DNA from: MESE01 sp036675035
Lineage (GTDB): Bacteria; Pseudomonadota; Gammaproteobacteria; Burkholderiales; Burkholderiaceae_D
Direction: 5' to 3'
NCBI GenBank assembly: GCA_036675035.1
Contig: JAKFFO010000177.1
Coordinates: forward strand, 1-8,188
DNA: 8,188 nucleotides
Below, piece by piece: positions 1 through 6,388 of this stretch. Both the position numbers and the translations under genes were made by a program. The notes under the pieces are model-generated. The model saw only the letters and a program-made list of their open reading frames with translations, ran no database searches and was not told the DNA's origin. Position 1 is the stretch's first letter. Each line of letters begins with the position of its first letter.

Positions 1-40
1 CCAGGAACAATACCGCGATAGTAATTGAAATGGTTTTCAT
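1..40 (-). CDS. N-terminus of an exported protein (partial)
   Basis: Only the first 13 codons are inside the window; the gene runs off the left edge on the minus strand. The visible peptide, MKTISITIAVLFL, has a lysine followed by a hydrophobic stretch, as expected for a signal peptide, so the product is probably exported or membrane-bound. The start at 40 is preceded by GGAGAG at good spacing. A second in-frame ATG at 70 has its own GGAGAG and would add ten hydrophilic residues (MQENDHWREV). I prefer the start at 40 because it gives a normal signal-peptide N-region. A possible -10 box, TATATT, lies on the minus strand at 105-110, without a convincing -35. The function cannot be told from what is present. 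Confidence 0.6.
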   Translation of the reverse strand, partial: MKTISITIAVLFL

Positions 41-70
41 GACTTCTCTCCAATGATCATTTTCCTGCAT

Positions 71-579
71 GACTACTCTCCGTAAAACCGAAGAGCACCT
101 ACTCAATATAGGTCAACTTCTGACCGAAGGTGGCCGCGCCGGTTACAGTGGCCACCTAGTCGGTTGAGCTGTCTCAAAGCAGATTGAATCAGAGTTGCCG
201 GAAATGTCGGAGGCACGACGCAGATGATTGGCCGGATGCGACGCCGCTTCGGTGCGGGAACACATCGGTGGGGAAAAATGGGGTGCAGCGCGCAGTAAAA
301 CCAGCGGCGGCAAAGGCCTCCGGATTATCGGCACGCGTACCGAAAAAACAGAAGAACGCCGGAGTTCCACGGCATCGGCAGTGCCGAAACCTGGATTCGT
401 GAGCCGGGTAGTCAGCCAGGTTGAATCGACGGATACAACGTGCGCCTTTTCCCGCCTGACCGTTTCGGTGTTCCATGGGAAACCCTCGTCGTTGCACGGC
501 CCGCGATGCGGCCGCCCCGCGCCTTGTCAAACGAAAAAATCGATCGATTTCTTTCCCGCCGATTCCATCTGACTGACTG
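71..579. other. Intergenic stretch without a convincing gene
   Basis: About 500 bases separate the partial gene from the DUF378 gene. The open frames here overlap on both strands, have arginine-, serine- and proline-rich low-complexity translations, and show no family motifs or good ribosome sites, so I call none of them. Small structures are present: an 8-bp inverted repeat AGGTGGCC/GGCCACCT at 128-157 with a 14-base loop, upstream of the partial minus-strand gene; a 6+1+6 palindrome at 375-387; and the AT-rich palindrome AAATCGATCGATTT near 537-550. The last lies just beyond the DUF378 stop but lacks the GC stem and T run of an intrinsic terminator. Confidence 0.5.
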
Positions 580-867
580 CTAGTGTCGTGTGCTGGACAT
601 CTTGCTGCCCAGGTAAAGCGCATACAACGCAGACAGTCCGACCGCGACATAGACAATCCGCGAAAGCGTGCTCATTTCACCGAACAGGTAAGCAACCAGA
701 TTAAATTCGAACAAGCCGACCAGGCCCCAATTGATGCCGCCTATGCTCAGCAGCAGCATCGGAATCCAGTCGGCAGCGGTCATTCGTTTGGATGTTGTAT
801 CGTGACCGTTCGAACGTCGGTCGGGGATATGGCGGCGCTCCGAAATGCCGGGATTCATGGTTGCCAT
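580..867 (-). CDS. DUF378 family small membrane protein
   Basis: A 95-residue protein of the DUF378 family. These are small inner-membrane proteins of unknown function, usually about 70 residues long. The family hallmark is clear: GGINWGLVG at residues 43-51 inside the first membrane segment (about 34-53), then FNLVAYLFG and a second membrane segment (about 70-87) carrying SRIVYVAVGLSALY. The first 30 residues are a charged, arginine-rich extension (ERRHIPDRR) beyond the usual family core and should lie in the cytoplasm or the periplasm. I chose the ATG at 867 because AAGGAG sits six bases upstream. The frame stays open to 1038, but nothing supports an earlier start. The gene stands alone, with no co-directional neighbour in the window. 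A spaced inverted repeat lies upstream. The family assignment is secure; the role is unknown. Confidence 0.85.
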   Translation of the reverse strand: MATMNPGISERRHIPDRRSNGHDTTSKRMTAADWIPMLLLSIGGINWGLVGLFEFNLVAYLFGEMSTLSRIVYVAVGLSALYALYLGSKMSSTRH

Positions 868-1546
868 GTCAAGCTCCTTGAAAAGTGATCGTCCGGGAAT
901 ACGTACAAGAAATTGAAACGTGTGCGAACCATAGACATCGCGCGAAACGGAGCAACGGTTGTCTATAGGTCGATCATCACACTTTGATGGAAGCTCACCG
1001 ACCGAGTTCCTCCCGATGGTCAAACCTTGCTTTGCCATGCGGTATCTCGCGCGAGCATGCGGATATGCTGATGTTCCACCATGTTATTGATTTACCCGCA
1101 GGCAGCCAGTGCGTCAGGTGTATTCATAGGCTGCTCCGAATCAACGGCGGCTCGGATTCGAACCAAAGCGGCTGGTCAGGCGCGGGGGCGATAACGTCAT
1201 GCAAGGTGCTCCGCAAACGAAACTGAGTCCGGCCAGGGCAGCCGTTCGATTGAGAGCGGATTGCAATGCGGTGCGAAATCGCCGGGCATTCTGCCGCGTC
1301 AAGCTGCGTTTTCCGGCGCCGAAGTTTCCCCGCATGTGCTGCGTTGTCGTCTTCCCCACCCTCGATGCCGCAATCAAATCATCAAATGCATATTGACCGA
1401 AAGGGCCGGTTGATCCACGTCATAGCCTCTGTTGAAAACGGTGATAAGGTGAATTCAGTGTCCGCACTTCAATCCCTATGCGCCGATCAGTCCTGTATAG
1501 CCGTGGCAGTCATTCCGCAAAGGCCGCGCCTGTTGCAGAGGACGCT
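868..1546. other. Long divergent intergenic region
   Basis: Nearly 700 bases lie between the divergent starts of the DUF378 gene and the protease gene. The open frames within it (for example 984-1226 and 1199-1396 on plus, 1141-1377 on minus) have no recognisable motif, no good ribosome site and mutually overlapping reading, so I regard them as chance. The region must hold promoters for both flanking genes, but I could not find a sigma-70 promoter with good boxes and spacing on either strand. A spaced inverted repeat at 931-966 and a tRNA T-loop-like string at 1154-1164 (minus) are the only structured sites noticed. Confidence 0.5.
931..966. promoter_or_regulatory. Spaced inverted repeat, possible operator upstream of DUF378
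   Basis: ATAGACA (931-937) and TGTCTAT (960-966) are a perfect 7-bp inverted repeat with a 22-base spacer, so the half-site centres lie 29 bases apart, close to three helical turns. The site lies 64-99 bases upstream of the DUF378 start, where a regulator would bind. It could be a two-site operator for a dimer or tetramer. It could also be chance, since the arms are short. No matching regulator is encoded nearby. Confidence 0.25.
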
Positions 1547-2380
1547 ATGCTTGCGCAGCCGCAGCCGCTTGCGCGCGCATCCGGATTGCGGGCATTCCTG
1601 TCGCGCTGGCCGCTGGCCACAGCCGGCATCTCCGGCGCTCTGATCGCGGCGCTGCTGATTGCGCTGATGGCCGGATTGCGTCCTTCGCAAGAAATTACCC
1701 AGGCGGATATCGATGCGGCGGTCATGCAGGCGCTGGAAGTTACGGTGCCGGAGTCGCCGGCGGTCGCCGCGTACGAAGCGGTATTGCCATCGGTAGTGCA
1801 AGTGGTTGGTTATCGCAAGGGCAAAGACGGCAAAGCCGATGCCGAGCGCGGGGTAGGGACCGGCGTCGTCATTATCGACAAGGGCATAATCCTGACCAAT
1901 CTGCATGTGGTGCATGCGGCGGAACGGGTGCAACTGACCTTTGCCGACGGGCTCCAGTCCGGCGCGACCGTGATCAATGTGCGGCCGGAGCAGGACCTGG
2001 CGGTGCTGCAGGCACATACCGTTCCCGATGATTTACAGCCCGCAACCATGCGCTCCACCGGTGATCTGGCGCCGGGAGACCATGTGTTCGCCGTCGGATT
2101 TCCTTTCGGCATAGGGCCGTCGGTATCTGCCGGCATCGTGTCCGGCTTGCAACGGGAATATTCTTCTCCGGAAGGCAAAAACATATTGAGCAATCTGATC
2201 CAGTTCGATGCGGCCGCCAATCCGGGCAACTCGGGCGGGCCGCTGGTTACCGCCGATGGCCAGGTGGTGGGAATCGTTACCGCAATTCTGAACCCCACCG
2301 ATCAATCGGTATTCATCGGCATCGGTTTTGCAGTACCGATCGAAAGCGCCGCAGCGGCGGCCGGATTGCCGCCGTTTTAA
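1547..2380 (+). CDS. Membrane-anchored HtrA/DegP-like serine protease, no PDZ
   Basis: A 277-residue trypsin-like protease of the HtrA (S1C) type, expected to cut periplasmic proteins while held in the inner membrane. Counting from the ATG at 1547, one membrane segment spans about residues 21-43 and a short linker leads to the protease domain (about 75-277). The catalytic triad is visible: His120 in TNLHVV, Asp150 in DLAVL and Ser229 in GNSGGPL, with supporting GTGVVI (104-109) and GFPFG (184-188). The protein stops directly after the protease fold (GIGFAVP), so the PDZ domains of DegP/DegS are missing. I chose 1547 over an in-frame ATG at 1478 because AGAGG lies just upstream of 1547 and nothing comparable precedes 1478. 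It is the first gene of the plus-strand cluster, 95 bases before moxR, and may process a partner of that module. Family certain, substrate unknown. Confidence 0.88.
   Translation: MLAQPQPLARASGLRAFLSRWPLATAGISGALIAALLIALMAGLRPSQEITQADIDAAVMQALEVTVPESPAVAAYEAVLPSVVQVVGYRKGKDGKADAERGVGTGVVIIDKGIILTNLHVVHAAERVQLTFADGLQSGATVINVRPEQDLAVLQAHTVPDDLQPATMRSTGDLAPGDHVFAVGFPFGIGPSVSAGIVSGLQREYSSPEGKNILSNLIQFDAAANPGNSGGPLVTADGQVVGIVTAILNPTDQSVFIGIGFAVPIESAAAAAGLPPF
2355..2378 (+). terminator. Terminator-like hairpin at the protease stop codon
   Basis: CGGCGGC (2355-2361) pairs with GCCGCCG (2368-2374) around the 6-base loop CGGATT, followed directly by TTTT and the rest of the stop codon. The stem is short (7 bp) but all GC. 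It could act as a partial terminator or attenuator that lowers moxR expression relative to the protease. The T run of four is weak, and the hairpin lies inside translated DNA, where ribosomes would disrupt it. Confidence 0.35.
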
Positions 2381-2475
2381 TGGCTCGTATTGGACAGGAC
2401 ATCGGAAAGCGCCAGACGGCCTTTCCCGGACCCGCAGACGTACAGGCGCATACACGAATACACTCAAGGAGCATC

Positions 2476-3495
2476 ATGGATTTGACAGACATGGAAAGCG
2501 ATACAGACGTTCCGATGCTGATGGAACGGATTCTGTATGAAGTCAAGCGCGTCGTGGTCGGACAGGATCGTTTCCTGGAGCGGGTGCTGGTTGCGATGCT
2601 GGCGCAAGGCCATCTTCTGGTGGAAGGCGTTCCCGGCCTGGCCAAGACGCTGACCGTAAAAACGCTCGCCAAGACGATCCGCGGATCGTTCAAGCGCATC
2701 CAGTTCACGCCCGACCTGGTGCCGGCCGATCTTGTCGGCACGCGGATTTACAACCAGAAGACCGGCGACTTCAGCACTTCGCTCGGACCGGTATTCACCA
2801 ACCTGCTGCTGGCCGACGAAATCAACCGCGCACCGGCCAAGGTGCAAAGCGCTTTGCTCGAAGTAATGCAGGAGCGCCAGGTCACGATCGCAGGAGATAC
2901 CCATTATGTGCCCGAGCCGTTCCTGGTAATGGCGACCCAGAATCCGATCGAAACCGAAGGCACTTATCCACTGCCGGAAGCGCAGGTGGATCGGTTCATG
3001 ATGAAAGTGCTGGTCGACTATCCGACCGACCAGGAAGAGTTCGTCATCGTCGAGCGTGTCACCGGACCGGCAATCATGGTCGACACGGTGGCAAGCACGC
3101 AGCAGCTGCACCTGCTGCAAGAAGAATGCCGGCAGATCTACGTGGACCCGGCATTGATTCAATATGCGGTACGCCTGGTATCGGCCACGCGCCGGCCGGA
3201 CCAGCATGGACTGAAGGAGATGGCGCGGTTTATCGAATTCGGCGCCAGTCCGCGCGCCACCATCAACCTGATCGAAGGCGCGCGCGCATTGGCATTTTTG
3301 CGCGGTCGGCGTTACGTGCTGACCGAGGACGTGACGGATCTGGCCGCCGATGTGCTGCGCCATCGTGTGGTGCTGACCTATGAAGCGCTCTCCGAATCCA
3401 TATCCGCCGATCTGGTGATACGGCGGATCCTGGCGAAGGTGCCGGCGCCCGAGAAGCCTTTGGAGCCGCATGCAAAATCTTTCATCCACGCCTGA
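2476..3495 (+). CDS. moxR: MoxR-family AAA+ ATPase
   Basis: A 339-residue cytoplasmic AAA+ ATPase of the MoxR group. These enzymes use ATP to activate or assemble partner proteins, usually VWA-domain proteins encoded next door. Visible motifs: Walker A GVPGLAKT (51-58), Walker B LLLADEINR (110-118), sensor-1 ATQNP (153-157), and the EAQVDRF segment (168-174) with a conserved arginine that is typical of the family. The helical lid domain follows, to the end. The length is normal. I chose the ATG at 2476 for its AAGGAG four bases upstream and the match to family N-termini. The frame is open back to an ATG at 2380 that overlaps the protease stop (TAATG) but has no ribosome site. The 3' end overlaps the DUF58 gene by 26 bases, implying coupled translation. 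Very sure of family; the client process is not known. Confidence 0.93.
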   Translation: MDLTDMESDTDVPMLMERILYEVKRVVVGQDRFLERVLVAMLAQGHLLVEGVPGLAKTLTVKTLAKTIRGSFKRIQFTPDLVPADLVGTRIYNQKTGDFSTSLGPVFTNLLLADEINRAPAKVQSALLEVMQERQVTIAGDTHYVPEPFLVMATQNPIETEGTYPLPEAQVDRFMMKVLVDYPTDQEEFVIVERVTGPAIMVDTVASTQQLHLLQEECRQIYVDPALIQYAVRLVSATRRPDQHGLKEMARFIEFGASPRATINLIEGARALAFLRGRRYVLTEDVTDLAADVLRHRVVLTYEALSESISADLVIRRILAKVPAPEKPLEPHAKSFIHA

Positions 3496-4420
3496 GCATA
3501 TCCTGCGGCGGCTGGAGTGGACCGTGATTCGCCGCCTGGATGGAATGCTGCAGGGCGATTATCGAACGCTGATGCGCGGCGCGGGCCTGGATCTGGCGGA
3601 CCTGCGCGAGTACCAGCACGGCGACGATGTGCGCCATATCGACTGGAACGTAACGGCGCGCCAGCAGGCGCCGTACGTGCGCGAATATACCGAAGACCGT
3701 GAAGTTGCCGCCTGGTTTTTGCTCGATCTGAGCGCTTCCGTGGATTTCGGTTCGAGCGATGTGCGCAAGCGTGCGGTTGCCGCCGACTTCGTTGCGCTGA
3801 TATCGCGCCTGCTGACGCGGCACGGTAACCCGGTCGGCGCGATCCTGTACGGCACCGGCGTCGATGAAATGATACCGGCCCGTACCGGCCGGCGCCATGT
3901 GCTGCATCTGATGCAAAGGATCCTGAGCCGGCCGGAGATCACGTCTCAAGGCGAAACCAATCTGGCCGACCTGCTGGTGGCAGGTTCGAATTTTCTGCAG
4001 CGCCGTTCGACGGTATTCATCGTGTCCGACTTCATCAGTGTCGGCGGCTGGGAGCACACGCTGGGCCAGCTTGCCCGGCGCCATGAAGTAACCGCGGTTC
4101 GGCTTTCCGATCCGCTCGAAAGCGACATGCCCGATCTCGGCTTGCTGACGATGGAAGATGCTGAAACCGGCGAGCAGATACTGGTCGACACGCATGATCC
4201 GGACTTCCGTTTCCGGCTCAGCGAACTGGCGTCGGAGCGCGAGGACGCACTTCGGCAAGCGCTGGGTTCAGCCGGCGTCGATACGCTCGAACTGTCGACC
4301 GATGACGATCTGTTCGAAGCGGTGCTGCGCTTTACCGACTTGCGCAAGCGCCGAGCCCGCAGCTTGGGCGCGGGCTCGCTTTCTCCGCATCTGCATGCGG
4401 TATCCGCGGGGGCGCCATGA
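3470..4420 (+). CDS. DUF58 domain protein, MoxR partner
   Basis: A 316-residue protein of the DUF58 family, normally encoded directly after moxR. The family signature is clear at residues 45-78: LREYQHGDDVRHIDWN, then APYVREYTEDRE. After it comes a degenerate VWA-like fold beginning with DLSASVDF (86-93), a DxSxS metal-site motif, and a later strand VFIVSDF (182-188). There is no membrane segment, so it is probably cytoplasmic or bound to membrane partners. The start at 3470 lies inside the end of moxR, with GGAG four bases upstream. The stop overlaps the next start (ATGA, 4417-4420). These tight overlaps argue for one operon with balanced synthesis. The molecular role of DUF58 proteins is poorly known; a link to MoxR chaperone action is inferred from context. 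Confidence 0.92.
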   Translation: MQNLSSTPEHILRRLEWTVIRRLDGMLQGDYRTLMRGAGLDLADLREYQHGDDVRHIDWNVTARQQAPYVREYTEDREVAAWFLLDLSASVDFGSSDVRKRAVAADFVALISRLLTRHGNPVGAILYGTGVDEMIPARTGRRHVLHLMQRILSRPEITSQGETNLADLLVAGSNFLQRRSTVFIVSDFISVGGWEHTLGQLARRHEVTAVRLSDPLESDMPDLGLLTMEDAETGEQILVDTHDPDFRFRLSELASEREDALRQALGSAGVDTLELSTDDDLFEAVLRFTDLRKRRARSLGAGSLSPHLHAVSAGAP

Positions 4421-5463
4421 AGTTCCTGTGGCCTGAAATGTTTTGGCTGATGCTGGCGCTGCCGCTCCTGATCGGCTTTTACGTATTGCTGCTGTGGCGC
4501 AAAAGGAAACTGATGGTGCGCTATGCAAGCCTGGGCCTGGTCAAACAGGCGATGGGGCATCAACAGCGCTGGAAGCGGCATGTGCCGCCGGCATTGTTTT
4601 TACTGGCAATCGCCGCGATGCTGCTGGCCGGTACGCGGCCCATGGCCACGGTCACACTGCCTTCGCAGCAACAGACCATCATTCTGGCAATGGATGTGTC
4701 GGGCAGCATGCGCGCCACCGATGTCGAGCCGAATCGCATGGTGGCCGCGCAAAATGCGGCCAAGGCCTTTCTCGATGAATTGCCGCGCACGGTAAGGGTA
4801 GGGATCGTCACCTTCGCCGGTTCCGCCGCGGTAGTCCAGCCGCCGACGCTGGCCCGCGAAGATCTGGTTGCGGCGATCGACCGGTTTCAGTTACAGCGCG
4901 CGACCGCGATCGGAAGCGGCATCGTGCTGTCGCTGGCGACGCTGTTTCCCGACGCCGGGATCGATCTGGAAGACGTCACCGAGAAGCAGGACGAACCGCG
5001 TACCGCGCCGATCGGGCGCGGCAAGAATCAGCGCGAGGAAAAGAAATTCGATCCGGTGCCGCCCGGCTCGAACAATACCGTTGCCATCATCCTGTTGACC
5101 GATGGGCAGCGCACTACCGGGGTGGATACGATGGAAGCGGCGATGATGGCTGCCGAGCGCGGCGTGCGCGTGTACACGGTCGGTATCGGCACCGTCGACG
5201 GCAAGAACATCGAATTTGAAGGCTGGTCGATGCGGGTGCGGCTCGATGAAGAAACTCTCAAGGAGGTGGCGAATGCTACCCGGGCTGAATACTTTTATGC
5301 GGGAACGGCAACGGAGCTGAAAAAAGTCTATGAATCGCTGACCTCGCGCGTGGTGTTCGAGAAAAGAGAAACCGAAGTCTCGTCCTTGCTGGCGTTGGCC
5401 GGTGCAGCACTCGCAGTGCTGGCCGCCGGCCTGTCGCTGTGGTGGTTCAACCGGATCCTTTAG
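4417..5463 (+). CDS. BatA-like VWA protein of the inner membrane
   Basis: A 348-residue protein with the BatA layout: two N-terminal membrane segments (about 8-27 and 56-73), a periplasmic von Willebrand A domain (about 86-315) and a C-terminal membrane segment (about 323-344). The metal-binding MIDAS residues are all present: DVSGSM (93-98), Thr163 in RATAIGSG, and Asp229 in TDG. In this family the VWA domain binds partner proteins through the metal and works with MoxR. A charged, proline-containing stretch (about 183-217) is inserted between the Thr and Asp motifs. It starts within the DUF58 stop codon (ATGA). Unlike typical Bat loci, no BatB-like second VWA gene or BatD-like gene follows. 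Family placement is firm; the exact subfamily and partner are not. Confidence 0.9.
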   Translation: MKFLWPEMFWLMLALPLLIGFYVLLLWRKRKLMVRYASLGLVKQAMGHQQRWKRHVPPALFLLAIAAMLLAGTRPMATVTLPSQQQTIILAMDVSGSMRATDVEPNRMVAAQNAAKAFLDELPRTVRVGIVTFAGSAAVVQPPTLAREDLVAAIDRFQLQRATAIGSGIVLSLATLFPDAGIDLEDVTEKQDEPRTAPIGRGKNQREEKKFDPVPPGSNNTVAIILLTDGQRTTGVDTMEAAMMAAERGVRVYTVGIGTVDGKNIEFEGWSMRVRLDEETLKEVANATRAEYFYAGTATELKKVYESLTSRVVFEKRETEVSSLLALAGAALAVLAAGLSLWWFNRIL

Positions 5464-5478
5464 GTCCCGGTATTTCAT

Positions 5479-5511
5479 GCCGGCATCACGCCGGCCGCCA
5501 ATCCGTGTTTT
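5479..5511 (+). terminator. Weak hairpin after the VWA gene
   Basis: GCCGGC (5479-5484) pairs with GCCGGC (5490-5495) around ATCAC, 16 bases after the VWA stop. A short T run (GTGTTTT, 5505-5511) follows only after about ten bases, so termination would be inefficient at best. It may separate the MoxR module from the methyltransferase gene partly or not at all. Confidence 0.25.
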
Positions 5512-5686
5512 GCACAAGCTGACGCAGAATCGACGGCAGCAGTATTTGATCACCCGCAAACAAGGGGGACGATCGATATTCTATTGTGTAGGGCATCCAT
5601 CGATGAAGTTCCACCCGGTCAGCGCGTACCGATCCGGCGGTTACTTTTGTGCTCAATCACTGCTGCAATTTAACCTGACGAATCCA

Positions 5687-6307
5687 ATGAGTGAAATCTC
5701 CCTAAACAATGTCATTGATACCTATCGCTTTTATGCGCCGCTATACGACCGCGTATTCGGTGCGGCCTTCGAACCGGGCAGGGTCGCGCTGGGCGAAGCG
5801 GTTTCCAGGCTGCGCCCGGCTTCGATACTGGAGGTAGGAGTCGGCACCGGGCTGATACTGGAGCGTTACCCGGCCGCGTCGGCGATCACCGGAATCGATA
5901 TATCGACGGAAATGCTGGGCATTGCCCAGGAGCGTGCGACCAAGCTGAAGAATCACAATATCAGGCTGCTCGCGATGGATGCGGAGAAGATGGATTTTCC
6001 GGATGGCAGTTTCGATTGCGTGGCGATGCCTTATGTATTGTCGGTGACGCCGGACCCGCAAAAACTGATCGCTGAGATCCGGCGCGTATGCCGCAAGGAT
6101 GGAACCATCCTGATCCTTAACCACTTCAGCGGCAGCCGCTTCTGGTGGTTCCTGGAGCGCACGGTACGTTCGCTGGCAAACAAGATCGGATTCCGCTCCG
6201 ACTTTTGTTACAACGAACAAGTGCTGAAGCACGACTGGGAAATCAGGTCGGTAAAAAAAGTGAATTTCCTGGGCTTGTCGAAACTGGTCGAGATTCGAAA
6301 CGTCTGA
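5687..6307 (+). CDS. pmtA: PmtA-type phosphatidylethanolamine N-methyltransferase
   Basis: A 206-residue soluble or membrane-associated class I SAM methyltransferase resembling the Rhodobacter-type PmtA enzymes, which methylate phosphatidylethanolamine stepwise towards phosphatidylcholine. Visible features: the N-terminal RFYAPLYDRVFG (14-25), SAM motif I EVGVGTGL (49-56), the acidic residue of GIDIS (Asp71) that binds the ribose, Asp98 of AMDAEKM, then FPDGSFDCVAMPYVLSVTPDP (104-124) and LNHFSGS. Length fits the family (about 200). The ATG at 5687 has only a weak ribosome site but gives the family N-terminus; the frame is open much further upstream without homology-like sequence. It lies 223 bases after the VWA gene, so it may be transcribed separately. 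It could instead be a related methyltransferase with another substrate. Confidence 0.78.
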   Translation: MSEISLNNVIDTYRFYAPLYDRVFGAAFEPGRVALGEAVSRLRPASILEVGVGTGLILERYPAASAITGIDISTEMLGIAQERATKLKNHNIRLLAMDAEKMDFPDGSFDCVAMPYVLSVTPDPQKLIAEIRRVCRKDGTILILNHFSGSRFWWFLERTVRSLANKIGFRSDFCYNEQVLKHDWEIRSVKKVNFLGLSKLVEIRNV

Positions 6308-6350
6308 TCGACGTCGAGGCGGACACCGCCCCGACGTCGATTGTATTTTT
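6307..6350 (+). terminator. Strong intrinsic terminator of the plus-strand cluster
   Basis: The stem starts at the last base of the methyltransferase stop codon. Ten pairs (6307-6316 with 6332-6341), one A/C mismatch, then GGCGG/CCGCC (6318-6322 with 6326-6330) close a 3-base ACA loop. TGTATTTTT follows directly. On the opposite strand no T run follows, so it works mainly for the plus strand. Confidence 0.9.
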
Positions 6351-6357
6351 GCCCGCC

Positions 6358-6379
6358 GGCGATCGTCTCGACGATCGCC
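6358..6379 (-). terminator. Hairpin downstream of the thiolase gene
   Basis: GGCGATCGTC (6358-6367) and GACGATCGCC (6370-6379) form a perfect 10-bp inverted repeat with a 2-base gap, nine bases past the thiolase stop. No T run follows on the minus strand, so it could be a factor-aided stop or an RNA 3' end stabiliser rather than a true intrinsic terminator. Confidence 0.35.
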
Positions 6380-6388
6380 GCGTTGCGT

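Noticed and set aside
189..656. Open frame of 155 codons on the minus strand
   Set aside because: It overlaps the DUF378 3' end in another frame, has a low-complexity Arg/Cys/His-rich translation and no family motif or ribosome site; it is likely chance in GC-rich DNA.
107..971. The 8-mer TATAGGTC upstream of both the partial gene (107-114) and the DUF378 gene (964-971), possibly a shared promoter box
   Set aside because: The distances to the two start codons differ strongly and a single shared 8-mer between two such regions can easily arise by chance.
1154..1164. GGTTCGAATCC on the minus strand, like a tRNA T-loop or an integration-site remnant
   Set aside because: The T-stem would need several wobble pairs, no matching acceptor or anticodon arms are found upstream, there is no CCA, and there is no integrase nearby.
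1478..1546. Upstream start that would lengthen the protease by 23 residues
   Set aside because: No ribosome site precedes the ATG at 1478, whereas 1547 has AGAGG at proper spacing and leaves a normal membrane anchor.
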